A stretch of DNA of 64,000 bases from Glossina fuscipes. Its lineage: Eukaryota > Arthropoda > Insecta > Diptera > Glossinidae. Position 1 is the first letter of the stretch. Each line of letters begins with the position of its first letter. This document shows, in pieces, positions 48,401 through 60,131 of the stretch. Both the position numbers and the translations under genes were made by a program. The notes beneath the pieces are model-generated. The model did no database searches. It was not told the DNA's origin and saw only the letters and a program-made list of their open reading frames with translations. The stretch lies in assembly GCF_014805625.2 (NCBI RefSeq), contig NW_023998432.1:3543541-3607540 (forward strand), written 5' to 3'.

Positions 48401-49169
48401 AAAACTTCTCCGTTACGTTGTCACTGTAACAAGAGAGCAAAAGAACAAGAGAAAGCAAAACCAAACTGGATGCACGAAAAAAAGAGAGAATACAAATCAG
48501 AAAAATTTTCTCTCAAAATTAACGTAAGATCTGCACTACTGAAGCAATGGTAAACAAGCCAAGAGAAAAGCTATTCACACCAAAGGAAGAAAATAAAAAA
48601 AGGAAAAAAACTTAAAAGAAAAAACTAGAAAAGACTCGAAAGAGATTTACTATTGCGATCACAAGTGCTAATTGCAAGAATCAAAATGAAGATCACAAAA
48701 ATTTTAATGTAATTAATGTAATTCTTACACTTTACACGTTCAAACCTTTTATACTTTTACATAAACACAGTTTTAAACGCGTATAAAACGAAAACAAAAA
48801 AATTTTAGCAATAAAACTAACAAAAGCGCACGATCTCGCGCGCGTCAGTTGCCAAACAGTTGCTCAAAATTATTTATGATTTGAAATATATCACAAAGAA
48901 TGCAAAATTACGGAGGAATGACTGTAACGGAAATGTTTGCCAACATTTGTCCATTTATTGGATGTTGTTGCGCAGTTGCTTAAGTTAAAAAGATCTTTGG
49001 GTAGCATAAAATTCTACTGTCTCTTTCTTTCACGTTATCTTTGGAGTTTTATAATTATTTTAATAAACATTTGCTGCAATTCAAAGATGGTCTTTATTTT
49101 TACCACAAATATATTTAGTTAAAGAATAATTTGTAGTATGAAATGCGTATTCTCTTTATAAACACGGAG
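48401..49169. other. Spacer between two copies of the same non-LTR family
   Basis: 48401 to about 48560 is probably still 5' leader of the larger copy (shared AAAACTTCTC and CACTGTA blocks with 49940-49975). The rest is AT-rich with no gene. Confidence 0.45.
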
Positions 49170-50080
49170 TTACGGAGAATATAGATGGGGTTATCGCCCC
49201 CGCAGCAACAGCTTGTGAGACTTGCCCAGTCTGGTGACCAGCATTCACACGCGAACAGCCAGGAGGAGAGGATGATTTATTTTTCTCTTCATTACTTTTA
49301 GACGATGGCGCTTGATTAGAGTGAGTGGCGGCTCTGGGCGGAGATACCCTTGCCACTTCAGCGTAGCTTAAAACCGATGGACTTGCTGGTTTGTTACCAA
49401 CCGACTCAGCAATATCGGAAACATTACTGTTCATTTTAGAGTTAGAGGGAGCGGTAACTTGTACCAACGAATTAGATTTGGAGACAGCCAGAGGTGACGT
49501 CCCACACGCTACGCTACGATTAGAAGATGAGTGTCCAATAAAGCGACACTCATCAAACCTAGACTTAATGAGCTCAAACTTTTCCCACAAGGAGCGGAGA
49601 TTTCTACTCAATTCCGAGAAACCATAACGGATTTCCGTGAAAAGTTTATAAAAGTCAATGTGCCGCTGCCTACAGTCAGGACATGACCATCTTAAGCCTT
49701 TAGACGGATCAGCGACTGCGTCAGCAGCACGGCCGAGAATACCGGCACACTTTGCATGACCAAAGCGCTAGCAGAGCCAACAAGAAACGAATCTATCAGA
49801 ATCCGGGCCTGATTTCGCCCGAGAAGGTGTATATAAACACTCCATGTCGTGTCAAAAAGACAGTTGTGGAATATGAAGAGCAGACACACAAATCACTAAA
49901 AAAATCCTGAACATAAAAATTTATCAACCAACTTGTGCAAAACTTCTCTGTTAGGTTGACACTGTATCGAGAGATCAATAGCAACACAAACTCCAAACAG
50001 CAAAAAAATAACAGAGAAAAAGAGAGAAAACAAAAAAAAAAAAGAGAAATTTATATCAGAGCTCAAAATTTTTGTTTGCA
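49170..50080 (-). mobile_element. 5'-only fragment of the CR1-group-like element
   Basis: The fragment holds a 5' leader (about 50080-49845) and the first two-thirds of ORF1 from the ATG at 49843 (MECLYTPSRAKSGPDSDRF). It includes the zinc finger and the shared PSVLSYAEVARVSPP and PPGCSRVNAGHQTGQ blocks, and then stops abruptly at about 49170. A TAG at 49768-49770 interrupts the zinc finger, and the frame shifts near 49620. There is no 3' end, unusual for a non-LTR insertion. The same family's longer copy lies 0.8 kb away in the same orientation. Confidence 0.78.
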
Positions 50081-51130
50081 AAAATCAAATAAATCATAAA
50101 AAAGAATAGCAGTAGATGGAATTAATGTCAAGCAAATAGCATTAAGAATGTATAAACGCAGAACTTATGTTGCAAAATCGCAGAAAACTGCAAGTGGCTT
50201 TAAAGTAGCAAAGGGTCGTGAAACCTTGTTGTTTTGTTCCAATGCTACAGGGGAACGTTGCAACCATTGCTAGTAAATGGCGTCTTAAGACGTGCTACGT
50301 AAATTGGTTCGTAGGAAAAATTCGTCCTAAAAAATTTTTATAATATGTAAGTGATGTAAGTGAAAGTGTACTGTATGTGAGAGTGTAATGTGTAGTTTTA
50401 CTTCGCCAGCGAGAATCACCCAACAATTTAGTTAACTGGCCTTTTAATAACTAAAATAAACAGTATGAATGTTTACAAAACAAATCATATAATTATTGAT
50501 TATTTTCCAAATTAATATTAGTTTGGGGAAAAAGAAATCCATTATTTTTATATGAACTTCAGGACTTTATTTAACATGCTGTGGACGGTTTGCTGATAGA
50601 CTTATTGATGTCGATGTTTTATCCCATGATGATCTTTGAGTTTGAGTTTGCATGGATTTTTATTATGAGTTCTGCTGTGTAGATCCACGCATTTGTACGG
50701 GATTTTGTAATATCCAAAAAGCCCCTTTACATTGGTTTGCAACGGTTCCGTAATGTTTTTAAAAGATTTTTCAATCGTTTTTTTATTTCTTTTATGAACA
50801 AAGGTTACAATTGCTTTTCATCTCATTTATTAACAAATTTTACAATTGTTTTTCACTTCTTTTATTAACAATTGATAAGTTGACCGGTTTTGGCTTTGAA
50901 AAAAAAAATGTATGCAAATATTCTATTAGGAATTGCTTTAATTGCAGACACCGTAAATACGGAATGGTAATTTAGATGAGATTATAGGGGATACGTTCTT
51001 ATGTGAAAAAATAAAAAAAGAAACCGTGACTACGGAATGGTAATTTATATGGGATTATAGAGGATACGTTCCTAAGTGACAAAATAAAAAAAACCAATTT
51101 AATTGAAGTTTTTAAACATTTTGATTAATT
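50081..51130. other. Spacer with a 73-base direct repeat
   Basis: No gene is recognised. Two adjacent units start near 50950 and 51023, sharing CTACGG/ATACGG, GGAATGGTAATTTA, GATTATAG-GGATACGTTC and AAAATAAAAAAA. They may belong to the 3' part of the neighbouring Tigger-type element. Confidence 0.5.
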
Positions 51131-51132
51131 AT

Positions 51133-51910
51133 TTTAAGGCTTAGGCAATGGTTTGAAGAATTTTGTAAGTTTCTCTTGCTTGGCAGTTTTTAAAAGCTCC
51201 TTCCATTCAGACTGATACGCAGCAGTCGCATTAACAATTTGCCTCTCAAAAATAAGACTTCGTTTCATAGACGGATCAATGTTCATAAAGAAATCGCGTA
51301 GCACATTTACCATTCTTAAAACTTCTTTTTCTTTTCAAATTAAATGTCATGTTTCCAGTGCTTGTTGAAGCCTCTTCTTCAATGGGCTGTAAATTTATCA
51401 TTTCCTCCAAGTCGGTTTCAATCAACTTTTCATCTTGCGATTCAAGCAAGTCCTGAATGTCACTTAATTCTATCTGTTCGAACCCTTCTCGTCCTATTCC
51501 ATTCGCGATTTCGGCTATGTTTACAGTCAAAGTTTGAACTTGCACAGATTCTTCGTCATTTTTCGCAATCAGAGAAGGCCAGAGTTTTTTCCAGCATGAC
51601 CTCAATGTGTGTGGCTTCAGTTCTTCCAATGATTCTTTTATATTTACGATGCATTTTGCTACGTCAAATTTCTTCCTGCATTCCATAACATTCATATCAG
51701 GATTACATTCCATATTATCCAATATGATTTTGAAGGTTCGTCTAATGTAATAGAGCTTAAAGGCCTGGATTATTCCTTTGCCCATATGTTGAAGCAAAAC
51801 CGTCGTGTTTGGAGGTAAAAATGGAGGTTTGGATGCATAGATTCAAGTTCACGAAGATGACCTGGTGCATTGTCCCAAACTAGAAGTGCTTTAAAGTCTT
51901 AATTCTGTTT
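51133..51910 (-). pseudogene. Tigger/pogo-type DDE transposase, C-terminal half
   Basis: The minus strand from about 51910 reads LLVWDNAPGHLRELESMHPN, the region of the second catalytic aspartate. MGKGIIQAFKLYYIRRTFK and MECRKKFDVAKCIVNIKESL follow. LKPHTLRSCWKKLWP matches the conserved C-terminal helix region of Tigger/jerky-type transposases. The frame 51797-51276 is open, then shifts near 51300 so that the true C-terminus (DFFMNIDPSMKRSLIF, then LTKFFKPLPKP) ends near 51133. The N-terminal DNA-binding half is missing. A TIR-like sequence lies upstream at 51950-52071. Confidence 0.82.
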
Positions 51911-51949
51911 TTTTAAAATAATTTTCAACTTCAGAAACAAAACAATTCC

Positions 51950-52073
51950 GGAACCAGTCACAAAATATCCGCGAATAAAGAAATTGTGAATATGGGAATT
52001 GCGTCGAATTTTTTTAATCCGCGAATAGTGAAACCGCGAATAAAGGATGCGTGAATAAGGAGATTTTACTATA
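51950..52073 (-). repeat. Candidate Tigger-type terminal repeat
   Basis: Read on the minus strand from 52071, AGTAAAATCTCCTTATTCAC is followed by ATTCGCGGTTTCACTATTCG-type sequence and several further TTCGCGG/ATTCGCGGATA motifs. This is the arrangement typical of Tigger ends. No matching 3' end was found below 51130, so the element is incomplete or the other end has decayed. Confidence 0.5.
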
Positions 52074-54429
52074 CATTGGTTTATCCTCGGCTTGTAAATG
52101 AAAATTTCTTAGAAAAATTCACAGTGGATATCTAAAGCTGTCGACAAGAATGAACTCGATACCAATGTCTCCTTCCTTACCCACGGCATGTTGTTATGGT
52201 TGCGTGTTGTTTCTATATTTGAATTGACGATATGTGCCCCCGGATCCTGGTTCCTGTTCACAGCAAAGGGTTGTTGCCTTCGTTGATTTATGGATGGCTC
52301 GAAAGATTGTTGTTGTTGGAAAAGGTTTGATTTTTGTTGAAACAATAGCGTCACTGCACGGATTGTAGACTTATATTTTTTCAGCCCGGTTGCAGGTTTA
52401 ACTAAATCATCTAAATTGACTAGTCTTTTATTTTTCAATGAACTTGAATGAATGATGACAAAAAAAATTATTACTTCCATCTCAAATCACAAATTTCTTT
52501 TTTTTTATTTTATTTCACGATCTGCATGTTACGAGATTTGCTAACCAATCCCCTCTAAAACAAACCCTTTGTCACACATCAATCGCTTTTTTTCTGTGCA
52601 TAGCGGCAAGCCGCTATTCTTGCCAAATGTGCGCTCGAATAACAGCAGGACGTTATTACGATCACACTTACTCTATTTCGATAGGCTCGTGGTCAAATCA
52701 GACCGACAGAACTCCTACCCTACTTTTGTACGCGCATGCTACAAAAGATAGATTTTTTTGCTTGGTTTTTGTCAGTATTCACGACAAGAGTTCATAAGAA
52801 AAAATCGTTGCTCTGAGACAATCAATCTGCAGGGAACATAAAAATTAGATAACTCTCCGGTATGGGAGTACCTTTTATTACGTCGGCGTACGAATTCGAA
52901 TATTGATAAACATATTGAATAAACCTAAAAATATGAGGAACGTTAGCGTCCGTCGTCGTATTTATTTCGCTCAACCTACGGCATCATACTTTCTAAGTTT
53001 CAATATTCACCAGTTATATTATTTTTCTGTAAATTTACACAATCTGCGAATTACGGATTGGCCACAAAACTGTATCATCTCACTCTAGAAATCTAAAAAT
53101 CTCCAGAGCCACAGCTTATGCCCACAATAGAAGTAAATACTCTGTTTTCATTCAATGTAGAAATAATTCGTTGCCTTTAATATATAATAGAACTCGGCTA
53201 TAATTTATGTCAAGATTTCTCTAACATAGAAATTTTTTTTTTCAGATAAAGAAATAAAAATAATAAACTAAGATTCGTCTACGACAAATGCGATTACCGC
53301 GAGTGCCTCGCTTAATAACGTCTATATTGTCTACGTTCCATCGGAATTGTGTGAAATTCGTGGGGTTGCTCTCCATCCCCTCAGATTTTAGTGAATAAGA
53401 AATTTCCAATACTTTCTCTCCCAAAAACTTACTTAAATTTGGACCATTGCTTAAAATCTGCAAAGTTGCAGAAGAAAATTTGACCATGATTCTAATTCTC
53501 GCGGGCCTTTGGTTTTACCGTTGCACATTTGCATAGATGATTTTAACTTTCTTATCAAACTTTACATCGAACTGATTTTACAGTGTCGCAAGTGCACACC
53601 AACAAAGTTTGTAGTCGTCAAAAATCGTTTTGTCTTTTCCGTGGCGTTAATCATAGGTGTAAATCGGGTTGTACGCAGTTAAAAAGGTGCATTAAATGTA
53701 GGGGTAATTATGCTTTTAACTCAAATATCTGTGCATAAAAAAAAATATTAAAATCCGAAAAAGACGCTGCAGATCATCTTAAACTCAGTTTATTGCTTCT
53801 CTCAGGGTACCTATGCCTATCCAAACACCATATTCTTCTTTTCACTTGAACACCTTTCTAACTTACCTGTCCTAAATTTTTGTAGTGGTAGTACAAATTA
53901 AAATTTAAAAACATTATATATTTTTCCTTTGAACTCAAAACAAAGTTTTCTTCATTGAACAATACCTTTAAAAAGTACGTTAATCTTGTTATGCCAAAAA
54001 CCTAGTTGACAATTCAATAGCTTAAAATGTTATATTTAACCAAGAAGAATGAAAGTAAAAACTGAAACTACTTAACGCATATTTTTACATGAAGGGATAA
54101 CAACATACCCCACTATACTCTCGATTATAAAGCAACCCAATCCCAAGATTGCTGTAAATAATGGCGACGCTATTCACTTTAGATCCGTCTCCTCCTGCAT
54201 AGATCTCTCAATTTGTATACATAACTTTATTATCCTTAATACTTGGAACACTCTTAATGATACCCTAGGTACCTTTCATTATTGAATTGAAATTGGTTTT
54301 CACTTGCGTCCCACCGTCCGTAACTTTTGACACTCCCGTGATCCAGAATTAATTGTAATAAAGTAGGATCAAAAGTGTGAATATTAGATTTGATTTGATT
54401 TGTATCGCAGTGCGCTACTGCGGTTTTGT
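52074..54429. other. Spacer, no gene recognised
   Basis: Contains unexplained frames at 52480-52109 (-, with two FQQQ/QQQ motifs) and 53487-53242 (-, 81 codons beginning MVKFSSATLQILSNGPNLSK). The second has more coding-like composition than its surroundings but no domain I can name. The last 60 bases before 54430 replace what should be the end of an LTR. Confidence 0.4.
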
Positions 54430-54828
54430 CCCTAATCTGCTCGGCTGGAGAACGCCAAGTCTATCCGTCTCATATAGTGCCAATAGAACTCGGCAAGAGA
54501 CGGTCCCTAATTAAAGTTACGAGGCGGATAGAACGCCTTTATTAAAACAGCGAGTTGATACGCTTTGATTGAACTGCATAAAACAATTCACTTCTTTATT
54601 TCCCGGGTGCATTATTTATACTTAAATCTATAGGTGATTTTGTGCTAACGTTATCAATTATTTTAATTAGGGCGCCTGGCATCGTACTGCATTTCGTAAT
54701 GCAATACCCAGCCAGTTGAAGTGAGACAAAATTTTTGTTTTACTTTTTTGTTACAGAATTATGCAAATTCAACATAATTCTGTCGCACTTCAAAGTGGAT
54801 GCATACGACGGTATGCGATCACACTACA
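54430..54828 (-). repeat. 3' LTR, truncated at its U5 end
   Basis: Begins (minus strand) TGTAGTGTGATCGCATACC at 54828 and matches the other two LTRs to CCCTAATCTG at 54430, where homology stops about 90-120 bases short of the full end. It retains the palindrome ACAGAATTATGC...GCATAATTCTG-type hairpin near 54740-54782 that the 5' LTR lacks. Confidence 0.9.
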
Positions 54829-55060
54829 CCCTTACCGTTTTAGAGAGAAAATTGTTAATGTTTTTATAGACGTTTCCGTTATGGAATAGAATTTTTAAAC
54901 GGTAATTTTTGTTTTTTCATTCAATATAAGTAAATTCTTAAGTATATAGTGTTTATTTACAACTTTGTATGCTTAGTTTTAATTATGTTTGGTTGAATTT
55001 TTATAATTTTTGTATTTCTAGTTTTAATTAAATTTGGGCTATAATTTTTCTTTAATAAAT

Positions 55061-55513
55061 TTAGTTTACATCTACTGTATTGTATCTCTTAATTAAATTT
55101 TTATGTATAGTTTTTGGCTTATCTTTTATTTGTATTGTGACATTGGATTCTTTGATATCTATTACTTCATAGGGTCCTTCATAGGGTTTATTTAATCTTT
55201 TCCTGTTGTGTTTCTTTAATAAAATTTGATCTCCTATGTTTATATCGATTGGATTAGTGTAATGTTCTTTTGATAGTTGTGTTCTTGCTGCTTTTACTTT
55301 TTGTAAAAATCTTTTAGCCTTTTCTAAAGAATATTTTAATTTTGTTTTTAGTTCATTTATGTAGTTTTCTGGGTTGTATGTAGGATTTGAATTTAGTATT
55401 TTTTCGATGGGCATGTATGGCAATTTTGCATATATTAGTTCGATAGGTGTATATTGTGTTTGTACGTGGGGGGTAGTGTTATATGCGAAAGTGTAGTATT
55501 GTATCCCAATCAT
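55061..55513 (-). pseudogene. Integrase C-terminal part of the mdg1/412-like element
   Basis: A 150-codon frame starts inside the integrase core after a frameshift near 55510 and runs to the end of pol. It includes YTPIELIYAKLPYMPIEKIL, a basic helical region, and the C-terminal strand-rich domain with IGDQILLKKHNRKRLNKPYE and GPYEVIDIKE, the usual chromo/SH3-like tail of gypsy integrases. By family knowledge this domain binds DNA during integration. The pol reading frame ends here and no env frame follows. Confidence 0.85.
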
Positions 55514-58500
55514 TTTTTGTTGTAAAGGCTAAAAAGTATTCGTTAAGAACTCTGTGGTTTCTTTCAACTGTACCTAAGGTTTCGTGGTGGTAGGGGGTTG
55601 AGAACTTTTGTTCGATATTAAGTAACACACAAATTTCTTTTACTAGTTCATTATTGAACTCTGTTCCTCTGTCAGATTTTAATGTTTTAAATTGGCCGTA
55701 TTTAAGTATTACCTCTTCTATTAGAATTTTGGCAATTGATTTTGCGCTTTTATCTACAATAGGATGTGCAGTTATATACTTTGTTAATTCACATTGGATT
55801 GTTAATATCTATATCGGAAGTTATTTGAAGGTTTTATAGGTCCTACTGTGTCTATACTTAGTGCTTCAAAAAATGTGGACGGTGTATCTGTTATTGTGAG
55901 AGGTTCTTTTGTATGTTTGGTTTGTTTGCTTGTTTGGCAAATGTGGCATTGTTTTATATAATTTTTTATAATCTTGAACATATTGCGCCAGATGCATTTT
56001 TGGCATAATTTTTGGAATGTTTTTCTTATTCCGAAATGTCCTGAGTGTGGGCAAGTGTGATATTCTACTATTAATTTGCACTTTTCTTTATCATCGTATA
56101 TTCTTTCTCTTTCCTTGTATAATAGTATATTTATGCGGTTTCTTTTAATATTGATGAATTTTTCCTTTAATATCTCTTTGGATATGTATTTAAATATATC
56201 ATCTTGTAGACTTAATGCATAGTCTAAGAAATTTAACTTGTTCAGTTTTGATGTCAATTTTTCCAAGAGCGCATCGAAATGGTCTGGATATTCATTGCAT
56301 CTCACACGTGTGCAGTTTAATTCTTTTACATTTTCAATTATCATATCTTTTATACCGCTTTCAAATATGAATTCTAATTTTCTTGTGTTCTTGATATCAT
56401 TTATTGACGTGCATTCCCACATATTTAGTTGTTCATTTGAGTTTTCTTTTGCCGATTTAATTCTGGTTATTACTAGTGTCCTTTTTATCCGTTCTTGGCC
56501 TTTTTCTTTGGATGTTGGAATCATTTCTTTTAATATCTCAGAATTTATATTTATCCTTGATAAGGTGTCAGCGTTGGTGTTGTTTGAACCTTTTTTGTAA
56601 ATTATGTTGATATCGTAGTCCGATAATTCTATTCTTATTCTGGTTAATTTTGAGGTTGGGTTTTTGTGAGAGAATAGTGCTACTAATGTTCTGTGATCAG
56701 TTATCACTGTGAATTTTTTACCGAATAAGTAGGGTCTGAAATGCGTTATTCCAAAGTGGATTGCGAGTAATTCTTTTTCTATTATTGGTTTGTTTTTTTC
56801 GTGTTTGTTTAGGGATTTGCTTCCGTATGCGATGGGTAAGTCTTGACCTGTTTCTCCTTGTGATAGTACTGCTCCGAAGGCGTAATTTGATGCATCAGTT
56901 GTTAAAATGAAGGGTTTATCGAAATTTGGATATTGTAATATGGGTGGGGATATTAGTTTATTTTTGAGTTCTAGGAATGCCTGAATACATTGGTTTGTCC
57001 AGTCGAAGTCTTTTCCTTTTTTGAGAAGATCGTCTAGTGTTTGTGCTATGTTAGCAAAGTTTTTGATGAATTTCCTGTAATAGTTACAAAATGCTACAAA
57101 TCTTCTTACTTCGTCTGTATTTTTGGGTTTGGGGTAGCTTTTTATTGTTTCGTATTTAGCGGGATCTGGTTTTATGCCTTCGGGTGTTATTAGGTGTCCT
57201 AAATAGGTTACTTCTGGTTGTAGGAAGTTGCATTTGGATGGATTTAGTTTTAGGTTGTATTTGTCAAGTCGTTCTAGTACTTTTGTTAAATTTCTGTTTT
57301 GATGTTCGAAACTACATTCGTGTATTATTATGTCGTCTACGTATAAAAATGCTTCGGTGTCTAGTCCTGATAAAGCTATAGTTAACATTCTTTGGAAACT
57401 GTTGGACGAAATTTTTAATCCAAATGAAAGTTTCGTGTATTGATAATGTCCGTTTGGTGTTGAAAAGGCGGTTAAAGGTCGCGAGTTTTTGTTAAGTTTG
57501 ATTTGGTGAAATGAGTTTGGCATGTCCAAAGTGGAGAAATATTTTGCTCGTCCTAGTCTATCTAAGATGTCTTCTAATCTTGTAAGGGGGAATTTGTCGT
57601 TTACTATTTTTTCGTTTAATTTTCTGTAGGCAACTACTACTGTCTACTGTCTGTTTTTTTTTTTGGGTACCAATAAGAGTGGTGAGTTGTAGGGGCTAAT
57701 TGAGGGTTCTATAATGTTTTGTTGTAATAGTTCTTTTACCTGAGTATGTATGGTGTCAGTTTGTGTGTGGGGTAATTTGTAGTTTTTTATGTATACTGGT
57801 GTATTGTCGTTTGTTTCTATATTTTGTGTATAAAAATTGTTTGCTGTGAGTGGTTCATTTTCTAGGTGGAATACTGTTTGAAATTTTTTGAAAATTTTTA
57901 TGAGTTCTTGTTTTTGAGAGTTGTTGACGGTGTCTAATTTTATGGATTGTAATATTTTTTGGAAACGTTGTTCATCATATTGAGTGTGTATATTGGTGTT
58001 TTGTATGATTTGGTAGGTATGGAGTGGTTCGGTGTTGATATGTAGATGTTGTATTGTGATTTCTTCATCTAGTGTATTTAATATTTTAATGTGTTTTTGT
58101 CCATTTTTTGGTATTATTGAATTGGCTAAAAATATTCCTTTTTCTATTTCTCTATTTAATACTAAAGCATCGCTGTCTATTTTGATATCTATGGGGACTA
58201 TAATTTCGCATCTTGCGGGAAGAAGTACGTTGTTTTTATTAAGTATTTCATCGTATATGGGGAGTTGAATTTGGTCGTCGTGTGTATTAACTGTAAGAGA
58301 GAAATTTTCATAATTTATATTGTAAGCATATTTGTGTGGGAAATCTCTTCCTATGATTCCATCGGTTTTTATCGGGAAGTTCTGGTCTACTAATTGTATT
58401 TTATGTTGAGCGATTCCGTTTCGTAGATTTATATTCAGGTGTGTGGTTCCCAATGTTTCTACATGTTCGCTGGTTATTCCTGTTAAGTTGATACTTTCTG

Positions 58501-58770
58501 CGTTGTTTAGTGGGTAATTTTCCAGAAGGTGTGCTTTGCAGAGGCTGATGTCTGCTCCTGTGTCTAATAGAAATGATAGTTCTGTTTTTGTTGCATCTTT
58601 AATATCTAGTAATATGTAGTTTGATAGTTTTGAGAGGGAGAAGATATGGGAGTTGGTTTGTTTTGTGTACTCGGTGGATGCCTGATTTAAGTGTTCTGTC
58701 CCGAATTCAGGGGCATCGTCAAGGAATCCGGGTGAAATCCGTTTCCCTGGTCTTCTATTGCGTGTACGCG
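55506..58770 (-). pseudogene. pol of the mdg1/412-like element: protease, RT, RNase H, integrase
   Basis: The frame overlaps the end of gag near 58770. Protease: SFLLDTGADISLC, with the active-site DTG at 58564-58556. Reverse transcriptase: SPLLLVPKKKNRQ, interrupted by TAG at 57646-57644, then RKLNEKIVNDKFPL, LDMPNSFHQIKL and the catalytic YVDD at about 57345. RNase H: TTDASNYAFGAVLS, KELLAIHF and TDHRTLVAL. Integrase: the zinc region HTCPHSGHFGIRKTFQKLC with CHICQ, then the core aspartate in LSIDTVGP. A frameshift near 55815 is followed by KSDRGTEFNNE and VERNHRVL, giving the D,D-35-E set. A further shift occurs near 55510. These breaks prevent production of a complete polyprotein. Confidence 0.88.
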
Positions 58771-59937
58771 GTTGTTTTGGTTGTTGTTTCTTTGAAATCT
58801 GGTATTATTTTGATTCCATAGTTGAAATTCCTATTGTTGTTATTGTTTCTATTAAAATTGTTGTTATTGTAATTGGTATTGGGATTATTATTATTAGTTC
58901 TGTTAGAATTGTTGTTATTATTATAATTTCTGTTTTGGTTATTATATCCTTGGTTGTTTCTATTGGGATTGTTATTATGATATTGATTTCTGTTGTTGTT
59001 AGTGTATGAGTTTCTGTTGTTATTGTAGGGATTGTGTAAATTTTTCTTTTGGTAATTTATTCTCATTACCTGTGAATTTATTTGGGTCGCACTCTCGTAT
59101 TGTAGCGCGATATTAATTGCTTCCGAAAAGGTTTTTGGTTGGGCCGCAAAGATAGTGGGTTTAATATAGTCATCGAGACCGTTTTTGAATATGGTTAATG
59201 CATATGTATCGTTGATACTGGTAATGATGGATTTTTGTTCGTTAGTGGGGTTGGAACCTAGTTCTTTAATTTGGAGGTTATTTAGATCTGCTATTATGTT
59301 CAGAATTTTGTCTTTGAAACCTGTGATTGTGCCTTTTTGTGTTGTTTGGCTTAAAAGTGAGTGTAGTTGTGGTATTGTTTGATTTGTTTTAAATTTATTT
59401 TCGAGTGTACTTTTTAGTTGTTGTAGTGTTGTTGGGATATCATTTGCAAGAGCGGTTTGGACGTTTGAAGATAGTTTGCAATAAAAGGTGTACTCTATTA
59501 ATTGTGGTTTGGCTTCTTCTTTTAGGGTTCTGTTTATTATTTCAACAACTTTTAAGAAGCAGTTGATATCTTCGTAATTGCCAGTGAAAGTGGGTATGGA
59601 TTTGGAAGCTATTTCTAAATTAAAATCCATTTTTGATTCTATTATATTGTCTGTTTTGGTGGGGTTTATGTCTTCTAGTGATTCTTTGGTAGCTTCGATT
59701 TCTAACAGTTCTTTTGCTGTGTTATATTTTTTTTTTGAATGCTTCTATTTTACTCAATAGGTTTGGTTGCTCAGGTTTAGTGTTAGCTTCTAATATGTTA
59801 CGGACCCTGGTTCTATAATTTTCTAATTCTTCTAGTTTACTTTCGATTGTTTCCTTTTTGTATGTTTTACTTCCTAACTTTCTGAGGTTGGAAATTATTC
59901 TATCTATAGAGATATTAATCTCATCTATTCTTTCCAT
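58755..59937 (-). pseudogene. gag of the mdg1/412-like element
   Basis: The ATG at 59937 opens MERIDEINISIDRIISNLRK, a coiled-coil-like start. A frameshift in an A-run (seen as T-run, 59728-59736) then moves to the 291-codon frame 59630-58755. That frame contains the capsid-like region (IPTFTGNYEDINCFLKVVEI, FKDKILNIIADLNNLQIKEL). The last 90 residues are dominated by asparagine with interspersed arginine and tyrosine, and no CCHC zinc knuckle is visible. Nucleic-acid binding may therefore depend on the basic asparagine-rich tail. By family knowledge Gag forms the particle that packages element RNA. Confidence 0.85.
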
Positions 59938-60131
59938 ATGTATTTATATTTGAATGTATGTACTTTAATGTATTTCTTTTTCTGGATTTCTTATATTTTA
60001 TGTTTGTTTACTTATTCTAACATTTTTTTTATAAAATTGTTTTTGAATTTAGCTTGGTAGGATTGTGTTAATGTAAAATTTCCTTTTGTGTGCTAAGAGG
60101 AGAAAAGAATTTTTTGTAATAATATTTTGTA

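Noticed and set aside
55654..59760. Several plus-strand frames rich in V, I and L across the LTR element
   Set aside because: Antisense of AT-rich gag and pol; the minus strand carries the real motifs.
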